Source: Gammaproteobacteria bacterium UBA5078 (GTDB lineage Bacteria > Pseudomonadota > Gammaproteobacteria > Pseudomonadales > Pseudohongiellaceae). From it: a DNA stretch of 64,000 bases. Both the position numbers and the translations under genes were made by a program. A model generated the notes under the pieces. The model did no database searches, was not told the origin of the DNA, and saw only the letters and a program-made list of their open reading frames with translations. Within the stretch, counting starts at the first letter, position 1; every line of letters begins with the position of its first letter. Positions 8,174-16,896 of the stretch are shown in pieces. Where the stretch lies: assembly GCA_002416505.1 (NCBI GenBank), contig DIAM01000012.1, forward strand, positions 1-64,000, in the 5' to 3' direction.

Positions 8174-8707
8174 ATGTCCAGAGTAGCAAATAACCCGGTT
8201 CAATTGCCGAAGGGAGTAGAGGCCAAGTTTTCGGCAACTCAGATCTCCGTTAAAGGCAGCAAAGGCAATCTCGAGATGGCGTTGCATGATGCCATTGAGG
8301 TTAGCAAAGAGGGTGATACCTTGCGCGTTACTGCTAAGAATGCATCCCGACAAGCGATTGCGCTTTCGGGTACATTCCGCGCACTCATCAACAATATGGT
8401 GACAGGTGTCAGCGAAGGTTTTCAGAAGAAATTGCAACTCCAAGGCGTTGGTTATCGCGCTAAGGCACAGGGCAATATACTGAATATATTGGTTGGGTAT
8501 TCTCACCCGATCGATTTCGATGTACCTAAAGGCGTTACTGCGGAAACCCCAACTCCTACCGAGATTGTGATTTCCGGTGCAGACAAGCAGTTAGTAGGCG
8601 AAGTTGCAGCCAAAATACGCGAGTTCCGACCACCAGAGCCCTATAAAGGCAAAGGCATTCGTTATCTCGATGAGCATGTTTACAGGAAAGAAGCTAAGAA
8701 GAAATAA
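8174..8707 (+). CDS. rplF: 50S ribosomal protein L6
   Basis: L6 lies near the sarcin-ricin loop and the factor-binding site. The 177-residue product is the exact usual length. It has the two repeated domains typical of L6 and the C-terminal signature PEPYKGKGIRYLDE. Confidence 0.98.
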   Translation: MSRVANNPVQLPKGVEAKFSATQISVKGSKGNLEMALHDAIEVSKEGDTLRVTAKNASRQAIALSGTFRALINNMVTGVSEGFQKKLQLQGVGYRAKAQGNILNILVGYSHPIDFDVPKGVTAETPTPTEIVISGADKQLVGEVAAKIREFRPPEPYKGKGIRYLDEHVYRKEAKKK

Positions 8708-8718
8708 GGCTTGAGACT

Positions 8719-9069
8719 ATGAACGTAAAGAAGCAAGCACGACTCCGTCGTGCGCGAAGGACTAGAGCAAAGATCAGTCAGCTGAATGTGAACCGTCTGT
8801 GTGTTTACCGCACTCCGCGTCACATCTACGCGCAAATTATTTCTGCAGAAGGTGCGCTAATTTTGGCAAGCGCTTCTACCCTGGATAAGTCCCTACGTGG
8901 GACTGCCACAGGCAATGTTGAGGCCGCTACTAAGATTGGCGCCATGATTGCAGAGCGTGCGAAGGCTGCGGGTGTCAGCAAGGTTGCTTTTGACCGCGCT
9001 GGATATAATTACCATGGCCGAGTTAAGGCACTGGCCGATGCCGCACGTGAAGGCGGTTTGGAATTTTAA
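8719..9069 (+). CDS. rplR: 50S ribosomal protein L18
   Basis: L18 carries 5S rRNA into the central protuberance. The 116-residue product has the basic N-terminus KKQARLRRARRTRAK for RNA binding and the C-terminal core DRAGYNYHGRVKALADAARE. Length agrees with E. coli (117). Confidence 0.98.
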   Translation: MNVKKQARLRRARRTRAKISQLNVNRLCVYRTPRHIYAQIISAEGALILASASTLDKSLRGTATGNVEAATKIGAMIAERAKAAGVSKVAFDRAGYNYHGRVKALADAAREGGLEF

Positions 9070-9083
9070 GGGTTGAATGAGAT

Positions 9084-9593
9084 ATGGCATATAAAGATGA
9101 CGCTAAAAAGAACGAAGAAGGTTTGCAGGAGAAGTTGATCCAAGTAAACCGCGTTGCCAAGGTAGTGAAGGGTGGACGCATCTTCAGTTTTACAGCGCTG
9201 ACAGCTGTAGGCGATGGCAATGGCCGCGTTGGTTTCGGTCGTGGCAAGGCTCGCGAAGTGCCTCTGGCTATCCAGAAGGCTATGGAAGCGGCGCGTCGCA
9301 ATATGATCTCTGTGTCTCTTGATGGCCATACTCTCGAGTACCCAATCAAGGCGCGTCACGGGGCGTCAAAGATTTACATGCAGCCTGCATCTGAAGGTAC
9401 TGGCGTAATTGCCGGTGGTGCGATGCGCGCCATCATGGAGCTCGCCGGCGTTCAGAACGTATTGGCGAAGTGCTATGGCTCTACCAACCCGGTCAACGTT
9501 GTACATGCAACGTTCAAAGGGCTGAAAAATATGCGCGCGCCGGAAAGCATTGCTGCGAAGCGCGGTAAAACTCTCGAAGAAATATTGGGTTAG
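9084..9593 (+). CDS. rpsE: 30S ribosomal protein S5
   Basis: S5 affects decoding accuracy and mRNA helicase activity at the entry channel. The 169-residue product has the double-stranded-RNA-binding domain and the central signature GDGNGRVGFGRGKAREVP. It also has the C-terminal GGAMRAIMELAGVQNVLAK. Confidence 0.98.
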   Translation: MAYKDDAKKNEEGLQEKLIQVNRVAKVVKGGRIFSFTALTAVGDGNGRVGFGRGKAREVPLAIQKAMEAARRNMISVSLDGHTLEYPIKARHGASKIYMQPASEGTGVIAGGAMRAIMELAGVQNVLAKCYGSTNPVNVVHATFKGLKNMRAPESIAAKRGKTLEEILG

Positions 9594-9598
9594 CAGAT

Positions 9599-9787
9599 AT
9601 GGCTACAAAAACTGTAAAGATCACTCTGGTTCGCAGCCAAATCGGCACGATGGAAAGACATCGTCAGTGCCTTATAGGTCTAGGTCTGCGTCGTATGCAT
9701 CAGAGCGTCGAAGTGCTTGATACGCCGTCTAATCGCGGCCTCATCACTAAGATTCGCTATATGTTGTCTGTGGAAGGCGAGGAGTAA
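9599..9787 (+). CDS. rpmD: 50S ribosomal protein L30
   Basis: L30 is a small rRNA-binding protein of the large subunit. The 62-residue product has VRSQIGTMERHRQCLIGLGL, matching the bacterial L30 signature. It lies between rpsE and rplO with gaps of a few bases. Confidence 0.97.
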   Translation: MATKTVKITLVRSQIGTMERHRQCLIGLGLRRMHQSVEVLDTPSNRGLITKIRYMLSVEGEE

Positions 9788-9790
9788 GTC

Positions 9791-10288
9791 ATGCATTTGA
9801 ATACATTGAGCCCAGCACCAGGTAGCACTAAGCCGCGTCGTCGCGTTGGCCGCGGTATCGGCAGCGGTCTAGGTAAGACTTGTGGTACTGGTCACAAAGG
9901 TCAGAAGTCACGCAGTGGCGGCACAGTACGTCCCGGTTTCGAAGGCGGTCAGATGCCTTTGCAGCGTCGTCTACCTAAGTTTGGTTTCTCCTCACGCGTT
10001 GGCCGCATCACTGCGGAAGTACGTACGAGCGAACTGACTGGAATGACTGCAGAGATCATCGATCTCGCCGCGTTGCGCGATGCCGGCCTGATCACCAGCG
10101 TGATTCGTCGCGTGAAGGTGATGCTATCTGGTGACGTGAGCAAGCCAATAACAGTTAAGGGCCTGCGCGTAAGTGCTGGTGCTCGAACTGCGATTGAAGC
10201 GGCTGGCGGCAAGGTCATCGAGGAAGTGGTTGTCCATAACGTCGGTAAGAATGGCAAGAAACTTAAGAAAGCTGAAAAAAAGGACTAG
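9791..10288 (+). CDS. rplO: 50S ribosomal protein L15
   Basis: L15 binds 23S rRNA late in assembly. The product opens MHLNTLSPAPGSTKPRR and contains GRGIGSGLGKTCGTGHKGQK and FEGGQMPLQRRLPKFGF. At 165 residues it is about 20 longer than E. coli L15 through a lysine-rich C-terminal tail (NVGKNGKKLKKAEKKD). The start three bases after rpmD is supported by the GGAG just upstream. Confidence 0.97.
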   Translation: MHLNTLSPAPGSTKPRRRVGRGIGSGLGKTCGTGHKGQKSRSGGTVRPGFEGGQMPLQRRLPKFGFSSRVGRITAEVRTSELTGMTAEIIDLAALRDAGLITSVIRRVKVMLSGDVSKPITVKGLRVSAGARTAIEAAGGKVIEEVVVHNVGKNGKKLKKAEKKD

Positions 10289-10298
10289 GTAAACCGCG

Positions 10299-11624
10299 AT
10301 GGCGACAAAACCTAATATAAATCCCGAGAAGATCGGTGCCGGTCTGGGCGAGCTCAAGGCTCGCCTGTTGTTTTTGCTAGTGGCACTCATCGTCTATCGT
10401 ATAGGGACGCATATTCCGGTTCCCGGCATCGATCCGAACCAATTGACGAACCTGTTCCAACAGAACGAAGGCACGTTTTTGGGTCTGTTTAATATGTTCT
10501 CCGGTGGTGCGCTAGAGCGCATGAGTATCGTGGCGCTGGGCATTATGCCTTATATCTCGTCCTCGATTATCATGCAGCTACTCACGGCAGTGAGCCCCCA
10601 GCTAGAGCAGCTAAAGAAAGAAGGCGAGTCCGGCCGTCGCAAGATCACTCAGTACACGCGTTATGGCGCACTGGTGTTGGCAACGGTTCAGGGCACTGGT
10701 ATGACGGTCGGTCTGCTTGCACCGATGGCCTATAACCCAGGCATCGCCTTTACTCTGACCGCGGTGATCTCTTTGGTCACTGGCGCGATGTTTATGATGT
10801 GGTTGGGTGAGCAGATTACGGAGCGTGGCGTAGGTAATGGCATCTCGATGCTGATCTTCGCGGGTATCGTTGCCGGCTTACCAGGCGCGATCGGTAATTC
10901 GCTGACACAGGCTTATGAAGGCCAGATCAGCGGCCTGTTACTGTTCGTGGTGGCGATTATCGCCGTAGTCGTTATCGCGGCCATCGTGTTCATAGAGCGC
11001 GGTCAGAGGCGTATCACGGTGAACTACGCGAAACGTCAACAAGGGCGCAAGATGTTTGCGGCACAGTCTAGCCACCTACCTCTTAAGGTGAACATGGCCG
11101 GTGTTATTCCCGCTATCTTCGCCAGTAGTATCCTGCTGTTCCCTGCCTCTTTAGGGCAGTGGTTCGGCCAGTCCGAAGGGGCTGAGTGGTTGCAAGATCT
11201 GGCTCTGATGATCGGACCGGGCCAACCGCTATATATCATTATTTTTAGTGCCATGATCGTGTTCTTCTGTTTCTTCTACACGGCCCTGGTGTTTAACCCG
11301 AAAGATGTTGCTGAGAATTTGAAGCGCTCGGGTGCGTTTATTCCAGGGATCCGTCCCGGTGAACAAACGGCAAAGTATATTGATCTCGTGCTAACGCGAT
11401 TGACGATGTTCGGTGCGGTCTACATCACGTTGGTGTGTCTGCTTCCTAACTTCTTCCAGATGATGGCGAACGTGCCTTTCAACCTGGGTGGAACAGCGCT
11501 TTTGATTGTCGTTGTTGTCAGCATGGATTTTATGTCTCAGGTGCAATCTCATTTGATGTCTCATCAGTATGACTCGCTGATGAAAAAATCAAACCTGGGT
11601 AGTTTCGGCCGCGGAGGCTTGTAA
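10299..11624 (+). CDS. secY: Preprotein translocase subunit SecY
   Basis: SecY forms the protein-conducting channel of the inner membrane with SecE and SecG, driven by SecA or the ribosome. The 441-residue product has the ten membrane segments of the family. Signatures seen are GTHIPVPGIDP near the N-terminus, NVMFSGG-like NMFSGGALERMSI, GNGISMLIFAGI and the cytoplasmic region with RPGEQTAKYI. It sits between rplO and rpmJ as in E. coli. The window's many signal peptides depend on this channel. Confidence 0.98.
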   Translation: MATKPNINPEKIGAGLGELKARLLFLLVALIVYRIGTHIPVPGIDPNQLTNLFQQNEGTFLGLFNMFSGGALERMSIVALGIMPYISSSIIMQLLTAVSPQLEQLKKEGESGRRKITQYTRYGALVLATVQGTGMTVGLLAPMAYNPGIAFTLTAVISLVTGAMFMMWLGEQITERGVGNGISMLIFAGIVAGLPGAIGNSLTQAYEGQISGLLLFVVAIIAVVVIAAIVFIERGQRRITVNYAKRQQGRKMFAAQSSHLPLKVNMAGVIPAIFASSILLFPASLGQWFGQSEGAEWLQDLALMIGPGQPLYIIIFSAMIVFFCFFYTALVFNPKDVAENLKRSGAFIPGIRPGEQTAKYIDLVLTRLTMFGAVYITLVCLLPNFFQMMANVPFNLGGTALLIVVVVSMDFMSQVQSHLMSHQYDSLMKKSNLGSFGRGGL

Positions 11625-11692
11625 ATTCGGACTGCCCACGGGGGAAGTTTCCCTGGGAGAATCTAGACCTTACGAATGTTGGGAGAGTGAAC

Positions 11693-11809
11693 GTGAAAGT
11701 TAGAGCATCAGTTAAGAAAGTCTGTCGTAAATGCAAAGTGATTAAGCGCAATGGCGTAGTTAGAGTGATCTGCTCCGCCGAGCCACGTCATAAGCAACGC
11801 CAAGGCTAA
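11693..11809 (+). CDS. rpmJ: 50S ribosomal protein L36 (zinc type)
   Basis: This 38-residue protein starts at a GTG (11693) with GGGAGAG upstream. It begins MKVRASVKKVCRKCKVIK and ends ICSAEPRHKQRQG, essentially identical in layout to E. coli L36. The zinc ligands C11, C14, C27 and H33 are all present, so this is the zinc-binding form. It lies 68 bases after secY and ahead of the alpha-operon leader. Confidence 0.96.
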   Translation: MKVRASVKKVCRKCKVIKRNGVVRVICSAEPRHKQRQG

Positions 11810-11834
11810 TCAGTCTGGTTGATTTTTTCGAGGT

Positions 11835-11930
11835 CAGAGTATATCCTTTGCCCCCCGTAATTTTGGCCCGGAATACTCTGGGCATGTACGTAATATTTAA
11901 AGTGGAGTAAAAATATGGCACGTATTGCAG
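11835..11930 (+). promoter_or_regulatory. Alpha-operon leader (probable S4 binding site)
   Basis: A perfect 8-bp outer stem, CAGAGTAT (11835-11842) with ATACTCTG (11873-11880), is followed by GGCATGTACGTAATATTTAA and the rpsM ribosome-binding site and ATG. The position and the GTACGTAATATT segment resemble the E. coli alpha-operon pseudoknot bound by S4 (Rfam family alpha_RBS, RF00140). By that analogy S4 (rpsD) would repress translation of rpsM and its partners. The pseudoknot fold itself was not computed. Confidence 0.7.
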
Positions 11931-12271
11931 GTGTCAACATACCGGATAATAAGCATATTGTGATTTCCCTTGGCTACGTCTTCGGAATCGGTGCAACCAG
12001 GGCAAAGGCGATATGCGTGAGTACTGGTATTGCTCCGCATACTAAGACAAGTGAGCTTAGCAATGAGCAGCTGGACGCCGTGCGTACAGAAGTCGCCAAG
12101 TTCACCGTTGAGGGTGATCTTCGCCGCGAATTATCTATGGCAATCAAGCGTTTGATGGACTTGGGCTGTTTCCGAGGCATTCGTCACCGTCGTTCGCTGC
12201 CAGTGCGTGGCCAGCGTACTAAGACTAATGCGCGAACGCGCAAAGGTCCGCGTAAGCCAATTCGCAAATAG
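11915..12271 (+). CDS. rpsM: 30S ribosomal protein S13
   Basis: S13 lies in the head and bridges to the large subunit near the P-site tRNA. The 118-residue product starts MARIAGVNIPDNKHIVISL and ends with the basic tail RTKTNARTRKGPRKPIRK that contacts tRNA. It is the first gene of the alpha operon, and its ribosome-binding site lies in the putative S4-regulated leader. Confidence 0.98.
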   Translation: MARIAGVNIPDNKHIVISLGYVFGIGATRAKAICVSTGIAPHTKTSELSNEQLDAVRTEVAKFTVEGDLRRELSMAIKRLMDLGCFRGIRHRRSLPVRGQRTKTNARTRKGPRKPIRK

Positions 12272-12373
12272 TCGTTTGTAAACCTTAGGCGGCAAGCCTT
12301 CGGGCGGGATCAATAAAGCGGTCCGGTGTCTGATAGAGCTTAAGACGCAGTCAATTTGAATCAGGAATAATTT

Positions 12374-12772
12374 ATGGCAAAGCCAGCAGCAGCGAAGACA
12401 ACGAAGAAGAAGGCCCGCAAGGCCGTCGTGGACGGTATTGCGTTCATTCACGCTTCGTTTAACAACACCATCGTTACGATTACCGATCGTCAGGGCAATG
12501 CGCTGAGTTGGGCGACTTCTGGTGGCTCGGGCTTCCGTGGCTCACGTAAGAGTACGCCATTCGCCGCACAGGTTGCTGCAGAGCGTGCCGGTAAAGCTGC
12601 CATCGAGTTATATGGCCTGAAGAATTTGGATGTAAAAGTAAACGGTCCAGGACCTGGCCGCGAGTCTGCTGTACGCGCCTTGAACGGCTGCGGTTTGAAA
12701 GTAAGCAATATAACTGACGTAACGCCTATGCCCCATAACGGCTGTCGTCCACCCAAGAAGCGACGAGTGTAA
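12374..12772 (+). CDS. rpsK: 30S ribosomal protein S11
   Basis: S11 forms part of the platform and contacts the mRNA exit. The 132-residue product has IAFIHASFNNTIVTITDRQG, the signature VNGPGPGRESAVRAL, and the C-terminal VTPMPHNGCRPPKKRRV. A gap of about 100 bases separates it from rpsM and contains a small GC hairpin. Confidence 0.98.
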   Translation: MAKPAAAKTTKKKARKAVVDGIAFIHASFNNTIVTITDRQGNALSWATSGGSGFRGSRKSTPFAAQVAAERAGKAAIELYGLKNLDVKVNGPGPGRESAVRALNGCGLKVSNITDVTPMPHNGCRPPKKRRV

Positions 12773-12859
12773 TCCTGCAAGTCCGTTTCGCATCACTTTG
12801 TTAGGACTCATGAATTTTAGTGGCTTATCTCCAATAGATAAGAACATAGGAGACAGTAT

Positions 12860-13480
12860 ATGGCCCGTTATTTAGGCCCGAAATGTAAACTGGCACGACG
12901 CGAAGGAACAGATCTGTTCTTGAAGAGCGGCGTTCGTCCTTTAGACAGTAAGTGTAAAGTTGAGAACGCTCCAGGCCAGCACGGTCTGCGTCGCGGTCGT
13001 TTGTCCGACTACGGTGTTCAGCTGCGTGAAAAGCAGAAAGTACGCAGAATGTACGGCGTTCTTGAGAAGCAATTCGCAGGTTACTACAAAGAAGCAGCGC
13101 GTCTTAAAGGCGCCACTGGTGAGAACCTTCTCCAGTTGCTCGAATCACGTTTGGACAACGTGGTTTACCGTATAGGTTTCGGGTCTACCCGTGCTGAATC
13201 ACGTCAATTAGTAGCTCACAAGTCGATTCTTGTGAACGGCGAAGTTATTAACGTTCCTTCGTATAAAGTATCACCCGGTGATGTCGTCTCTGTTCGCTCT
13301 AAGGCGAAAGAACAACTACGTATCAAGGCTGCATTGGATTTGGCCGGACAGCGTAGTCCAATAGATTGGATCAGCGTCAACAGCGAGAAACTTGAAGGCC
13401 AGTTTAGTCGCAAGCCTGACCGTGCTGACTTGTCTCCTGACATTAACGAAAACTTGATAGTTGAGCTTTACTCCAAGTAG
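12860..13480 (+). CDS. rpsD: 30S ribosomal protein S4
   Basis: S4 nucleates 30S assembly and is the autogenous repressor of the alpha operon in E. coli. The 206-residue product is the exact usual length. It has the S4 RNA-binding domain (LDNVVYRIGFGSTRAESRQL, then HKSILVNGEVINVPSY). The putative target is the leader before rpsM. Confidence 0.98.
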   Translation: MARYLGPKCKLARREGTDLFLKSGVRPLDSKCKVENAPGQHGLRRGRLSDYGVQLREKQKVRRMYGVLEKQFAGYYKEAARLKGATGENLLQLLESRLDNVVYRIGFGSTRAESRQLVAHKSILVNGEVINVPSYKVSPGDVVSVRSKAKEQLRIKAALDLAGQRSPIDWISVNSEKLEGQFSRKPDRADLSPDINENLIVELYSK

Positions 13481-13509
13481 TAAACTGACTAAGTGTGAAG
13501 GGTGATTCC

Positions 13510-14505
13510 ATGCAGATTTCATTGTCGGATTTTTTGACACCGCAACTGATAAAGGTTGAAGAGTATGACAAGTGCCACTCAAAGGTGGTTCTGGAGCCTT
13601 TAGAAAGGGGTTTCGGTCATACGTTAGGAAATGCGCTTAGAAGAATTTTACTTTCGTCCATGCCAGGCGCGGCAATCGAAGAAGTTGAAATCGACGGCGT
13701 TGTGCATGAGTACAGCACCATCGAAGGTGTTCAGGAAGACGTAATCGAAATTCTGTTGAATCTGAAGGGCGTTGCGATCATTCTAAACGGCCAGGAAGAA
13801 GCGGTAATTACGTTGAGCGCGAAAGGTTCTGGTGTCGTAACCGCAGGGAATATCACTGCCGGCCACGATATCGAAATCGTTAACCCAGACCACGTGATCG
13901 CGAACTTGAACGACACTGGCGAGCTGAATATGCGCATGACTGTGCGTAAAGGCCGCGGTTATTCACCAGCAGATACACGCGTCTCTAACGATGACGAAAC
14001 ACGTGCTGTTGGCCGTCTGTTCCTCGACGCATCCTACACGCCTGTCACAACTGTTGCTTACTCAGTAGAGAGCACACGTGTTGAGCAGCGTACGGACTTG
14101 GATAAATTGATAATCGATCTGCGCACTAATGGCACTATCGATCCTGAAGAGGCGATTCGTCGCGCAGCCACAATCCTGCAGCATCAGCTGGCAGTGTTTG
14201 TAGATCTGCAGAGCCAAGTGGCTAGCGAGCCGGAAGAGCCAGAGGACGAGATCGATCCAATTCTGTTGCGTCCAGTGGACGACTTAGAATTGACCGTTCG
14301 CTCTGCCAATTGCTTGAAGGCAGAGGACATTTACTACATCGGCGACCTGATTCAGCGTACCGAAGTAGAACTGCTCAAGACACCAAATCTGGGCAAGAAA
14401 TCACTGACCGAAATCAAAGACGTGCTCGCGACTCGCGGCTTGTCTCTGGGGCTGCGTCTAGAGAATTGGCCACCCTCAAGCCTGCGCTCGGACGACCGAG
14501 GCTAG
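13510..14505 (+). CDS. rpoA: RNA polymerase alpha subunit
   Basis: The alpha dimer scaffolds RNA polymerase assembly, and its C-terminal domain binds UP elements and activators. The N-terminal domain contains LEPLERGFGHTLGNALRRIL; a flexible linker rich in E and D follows near residue 235. The C-terminal domain has the helix-hairpin-helix LLKTPNLGKKSLTEIKDVL. I start it at the ATG at 13510, with AAGGGTGA upstream, giving 331 residues as in relatives (E. coli 329). A GTG five codons earlier is in frame but is less like the family start. Confidence 0.98.
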   Translation: MQISLSDFLTPQLIKVEEYDKCHSKVVLEPLERGFGHTLGNALRRILLSSMPGAAIEEVEIDGVVHEYSTIEGVQEDVIEILLNLKGVAIILNGQEEAVITLSAKGSGVVTAGNITAGHDIEIVNPDHVIANLNDTGELNMRMTVRKGRGYSPADTRVSNDDETRAVGRLFLDASYTPVTTVAYSVESTRVEQRTDLDKLIIDLRTNGTIDPEEAIRRAATILQHQLAVFVDLQSQVASEPEEPEDEIDPILLRPVDDLELTVRSANCLKAEDIYYIGDLIQRTEVELLKTPNLGKKSLTEIKDVLATRGLSLGLRLENWPPSSLRSDDRG

Positions 14506-14610
14506 GCAAAGGGCGGATTGGTTTGAGGCTCTACCCTGGGCCCGGTAGATTTTTAACATAGCGTGACCGAGTGCCATTGGGTGCTAAGGTAAGTATAGGA
14601 ATTAGAAGAT

Positions 14611-14997
14611 ATGCGTCATCGTAAAAGTGGACGTCAACTCAGCCGTAACAGCTCACACCGCAAAGCTATGCTGCGCAGCATGACTGTTTCTCTGGTTGAG
14701 CACGAAATCATCAAAACTACTCTGATCAAAGCGAAAGAGCTGCGCATGGTTGCGGAGCCCTTGATCACTCTGGCGAAGAATGACAGCGTGGCAAACCGCC
14801 GTCTGGCATTCAACCGCACACGTGATAAGGCGACCGTCGGCAAGCTCTTCACCGATCTTGGCCCACGCTACACAGAGCGTCCAGGCGGCTATATTCGCAT
14901 CCTGAAGTGCGGCATGCGTGCTGGCGACAATGCGCCAATGGCCTATGTCGAGTTGGTAGATCGTCCTAACTCAGGTCTCGATGCTGCTGACGAGTAA
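14611..14997 (+). CDS. rplQ: 50S ribosomal protein L17
   Basis: L17 lies near the tunnel exit. The 128-residue product starts MRHRKSGRQLSRNSSHRKAM and contains GGYIRILKCGMRAGDNAPMA. It is the last gene of the alpha operon and is followed by a strong terminator. Confidence 0.98.
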   Translation: MRHRKSGRQLSRNSSHRKAMLRSMTVSLVEHEIIKTTLIKAKELRMVAEPLITLAKNDSVANRRLAFNRTRDKATVGKLFTDLGPRYTERPGGYIRILKCGMRAGDNAPMAYVELVDRPNSGLDAADE

Positions 14998-15019
14998 TTG
15001 CTTAGAGATATTCAATAGT

Positions 15020-15048
15020 GAAAAAGCCGGGTTCTACTCGGCTTTTTC
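15020..15048 (+). terminator. Terminator of the alpha operon
   Basis: GAAAAAGCCG (15020-15029) pairs perfectly with CGGCTTTTTC (15039-15048) around a nine-base loop, giving a stem with built-in A and T tracts. It starts 23 bases after the rplQ stop and ends just seven bases before the ribosome-binding site of the next gene on the same strand. Confidence 0.88.
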
Positions 15049-15065
15049 GTTTCTGGGAGAACGCC

Positions 15066-16247
15066 ATGCCTAGCTCTTTCCACCCCCCCGTTAGAACGCT
15101 CATGGGTCCAGGCCCATCCGATGTGAATCCTCGTATTCTAGAAGCCCTATCGCGCCCTACCATCGGACATCTCGATCCCGAATTCATCCGCCTGATGGAT
15201 GAGATCAAGTCACTGCTGCAATACGCCTTCAAGACCGAGAACGAATTGACACTGCCAGTCTCAGCGCCAGGTTCGGCTGGAATGGAGGCGGTGTTTGTGA
15301 ATCTGCTTGAGCGCGGTGACAAGGCTATAGTCTGCCAAAATGGCGCGTTCGGCGGCCGGATGAAGGAGAATGTCGAGCGCTGTGGGGCCATGCCCGTCAT
15401 GGTGATGGACGAGTGGGGCACGGCGGTGGATTTGGGCAAGGTCGAAGAGGCGCTCAAAGCCAACCCAGACGCCAAGCTACTCGCCTTTGTGCACGCGGAG
15501 ACGTCCACCGGAGTACTTAGTGACGCCGAGCGCCTCGCGGCGCTTGGGCATCGGTATGGGGTATTGGTGGTGGTCGACGCAGTGACCTCTCTAGGTGGCG
15601 TGCCGCTCGAAGTAGATGCCTGGGGTATCGATGCGATCTACTCCGGCTCGCAGAAATGCCTGTCTTGTATCCCGGGGCTCTCTCCCGTGAGTTTTAGCCC
15701 CCGTGCGGTGGAAGTCATTCGCTCACGCAAGAGCAAGGTGCAGAGCTGGTTTCTAGACATGAACCTCATCATGGATTATTGGGGTGGCAGTACGCGGCGT
15801 AGCTATCACCATACGGCGCCCATCAACCCTCTCTACGGCCTTCACGAGGCCTTGGTGTGCTTGCAGGAAGAAGGGCTGTCCGAGGCTTGGCAGCGTCACG
15901 CGATGCAACACAGGGCCTTTGCGGCGGGCATAGAGGCAATGGGACTCAGTCTGATCGTTGCTCCACTCGCGCGACTCCCGCAGCTCAATGCGGTCGGCGT
16001 GCCCGAGGGCATCGATGAGGCTGCCGTGCGCACGGCTTTGCTGGACCAGTACGGTCTAGAGATTGGGTCAGGGCTCGGTAGCTTGGCGGGCAAAATCTGG
16101 CGCGTGGGACTAATGGGTTTTGGGGCCAGCCAGAGGAATGTATTGCTTTGCCTAGGGGCGCTGGAGGCGGTATTAGTGGAACAGGGCTTCGCTGTCGAGC
16201 GTGGCCTAGCGTTGCAAGCGGCGAATGCAGTCTATCGCGGCGCCTAG
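15066..16247 (+). CDS. Class V aminotransferase, alanine/serine-glyoxylate type
   Basis: The product resembles PLP-dependent alanine-glyoxylate and serine-glyoxylate aminotransferases, which move an amino group to glyoxylate and produce glycine. The N-terminus has the family's GPGPSDVNPRILEAL. The PLP site reads VDAVTSLGGVPLEVDAWGID followed by SGSQKCL, with K197 as the Schiff-base lysine. YHHTAPINPLYGLHEAL matches the active-site loop of human AGXT. I start at the ATG at 15066 with GGGAGA upstream, for 393 residues; a GTG 16 codons earlier falls inside the rplQ terminator and is unlikely. The exact amino donor cannot be read from the sequence. It overlaps the convergent next gene by four bases. 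Confidence 0.88.
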   Translation: MPSSFHPPVRTLMGPGPSDVNPRILEALSRPTIGHLDPEFIRLMDEIKSLLQYAFKTENELTLPVSAPGSAGMEAVFVNLLERGDKAIVCQNGAFGGRMKENVERCGAMPVMVMDEWGTAVDLGKVEEALKANPDAKLLAFVHAETSTGVLSDAERLAALGHRYGVLVVVDAVTSLGGVPLEVDAWGIDAIYSGSQKCLSCIPGLSPVSFSPRAVEVIRSRKSKVQSWFLDMNLIMDYWGGSTRRSYHHTAPINPLYGLHEALVCLQEEGLSEAWQRHAMQHRAFAAGIEAMGLSLIVAPLARLPQLNAVGVPEGIDEAAVRTALLDQYGLEIGSGLGSLAGKIWRVGLMGFGASQRNVLLCLGALEAVLVEQGFAVERGLALQAANAVYRGA

Positions 16248-16726
16248 CTTGGGCTGGGCGCAGTGTTCGACCTGAAGAGGCTGAAGTACAGCATCGGCCA
16301 AAGGCCTACGTGCACCATGACGTCGGCAGTGTTGAAAATATAATGCCAGTAGGGAATGCCTTGAACGTTGATGAAGTCCACTACGCTGCCGTAAATTAGG
16401 CGATCCAAAATATTACTAAGCCCGCCACCCGCAATGAAACCGAAGCAATAAAATTCGTAGGCTTGTACGTCTTTGCCTTTGAGCAGATACACAATGAGTC
16501 CGCTAATCAGTGCGACACTGAAAAGGCCGAATATCCAACCGTGTCCCTGTAACATGCCAAATACGCCGCCCAGATTGCGAATGTGGGTGAAGTAGATGAA
16601 TGAATTCCACTGCACGGTATCGCCTAGGGGTATGCTCGAGTTGACCACGAAGCTGCCTAGCTGGGAGAGCAGTAAAACCGTTAGCGCTATAGCGCAAAAG
16701 GCGATTAGGTGTTTGCTTCTTTGCAC
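16244..16726 (-). CDS. LspA-like signal peptidase II family protein, atypical
   Basis: Lipoprotein signal peptidases are inner-membrane aspartyl proteases with four membrane segments. The 160-residue product has about four hydrophobic segments and the family blocks HIRNLGGVFGM, LSNILDRLIYGSVVDFI and FNTADVMVHVG. The likely catalytic aspartates are D117 (VVDF) and D135 (TADV). Two family features are altered: the first helix has LSQLGS where LDQxTK is usual, and the GN before the DR motif is SN. It begins at a GTG with AAGAGAC upstream. It is not next to ileS, where the main lspA usually lies, so it is probably a second, divergent copy of unknown substrate. Confidence 0.72.
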   Translation of the reverse strand: MQRSKHLIAFCAIALTVLLLSQLGSFVVNSSIPLGDTVQWNSFIYFTHIRNLGGVFGMLQGHGWIFGLFSVALISGLIVYLLKGKDVQAYEFYCFGFIAGGGLSNILDRLIYGSVVDFINVQGIPYWHYIFNTADVMVHVGLWPMLYFSLFRSNTAPSPS

Positions 16727-16896
16727 GTTCTTGTCTCTTGCTGCGAATTATCGGCCGCAAGCATAACACAGGCAAATCGGGGCGCGCAGCGCGAGAATAC
16801 TGCTCAGTGTAAATTTGGCTAACAACTTCGCATGGTATCGAATTAGCTAGAACACTCCGTTTTCGAGCCGAACGGCGGGACGGAAATTGCTGGAGA

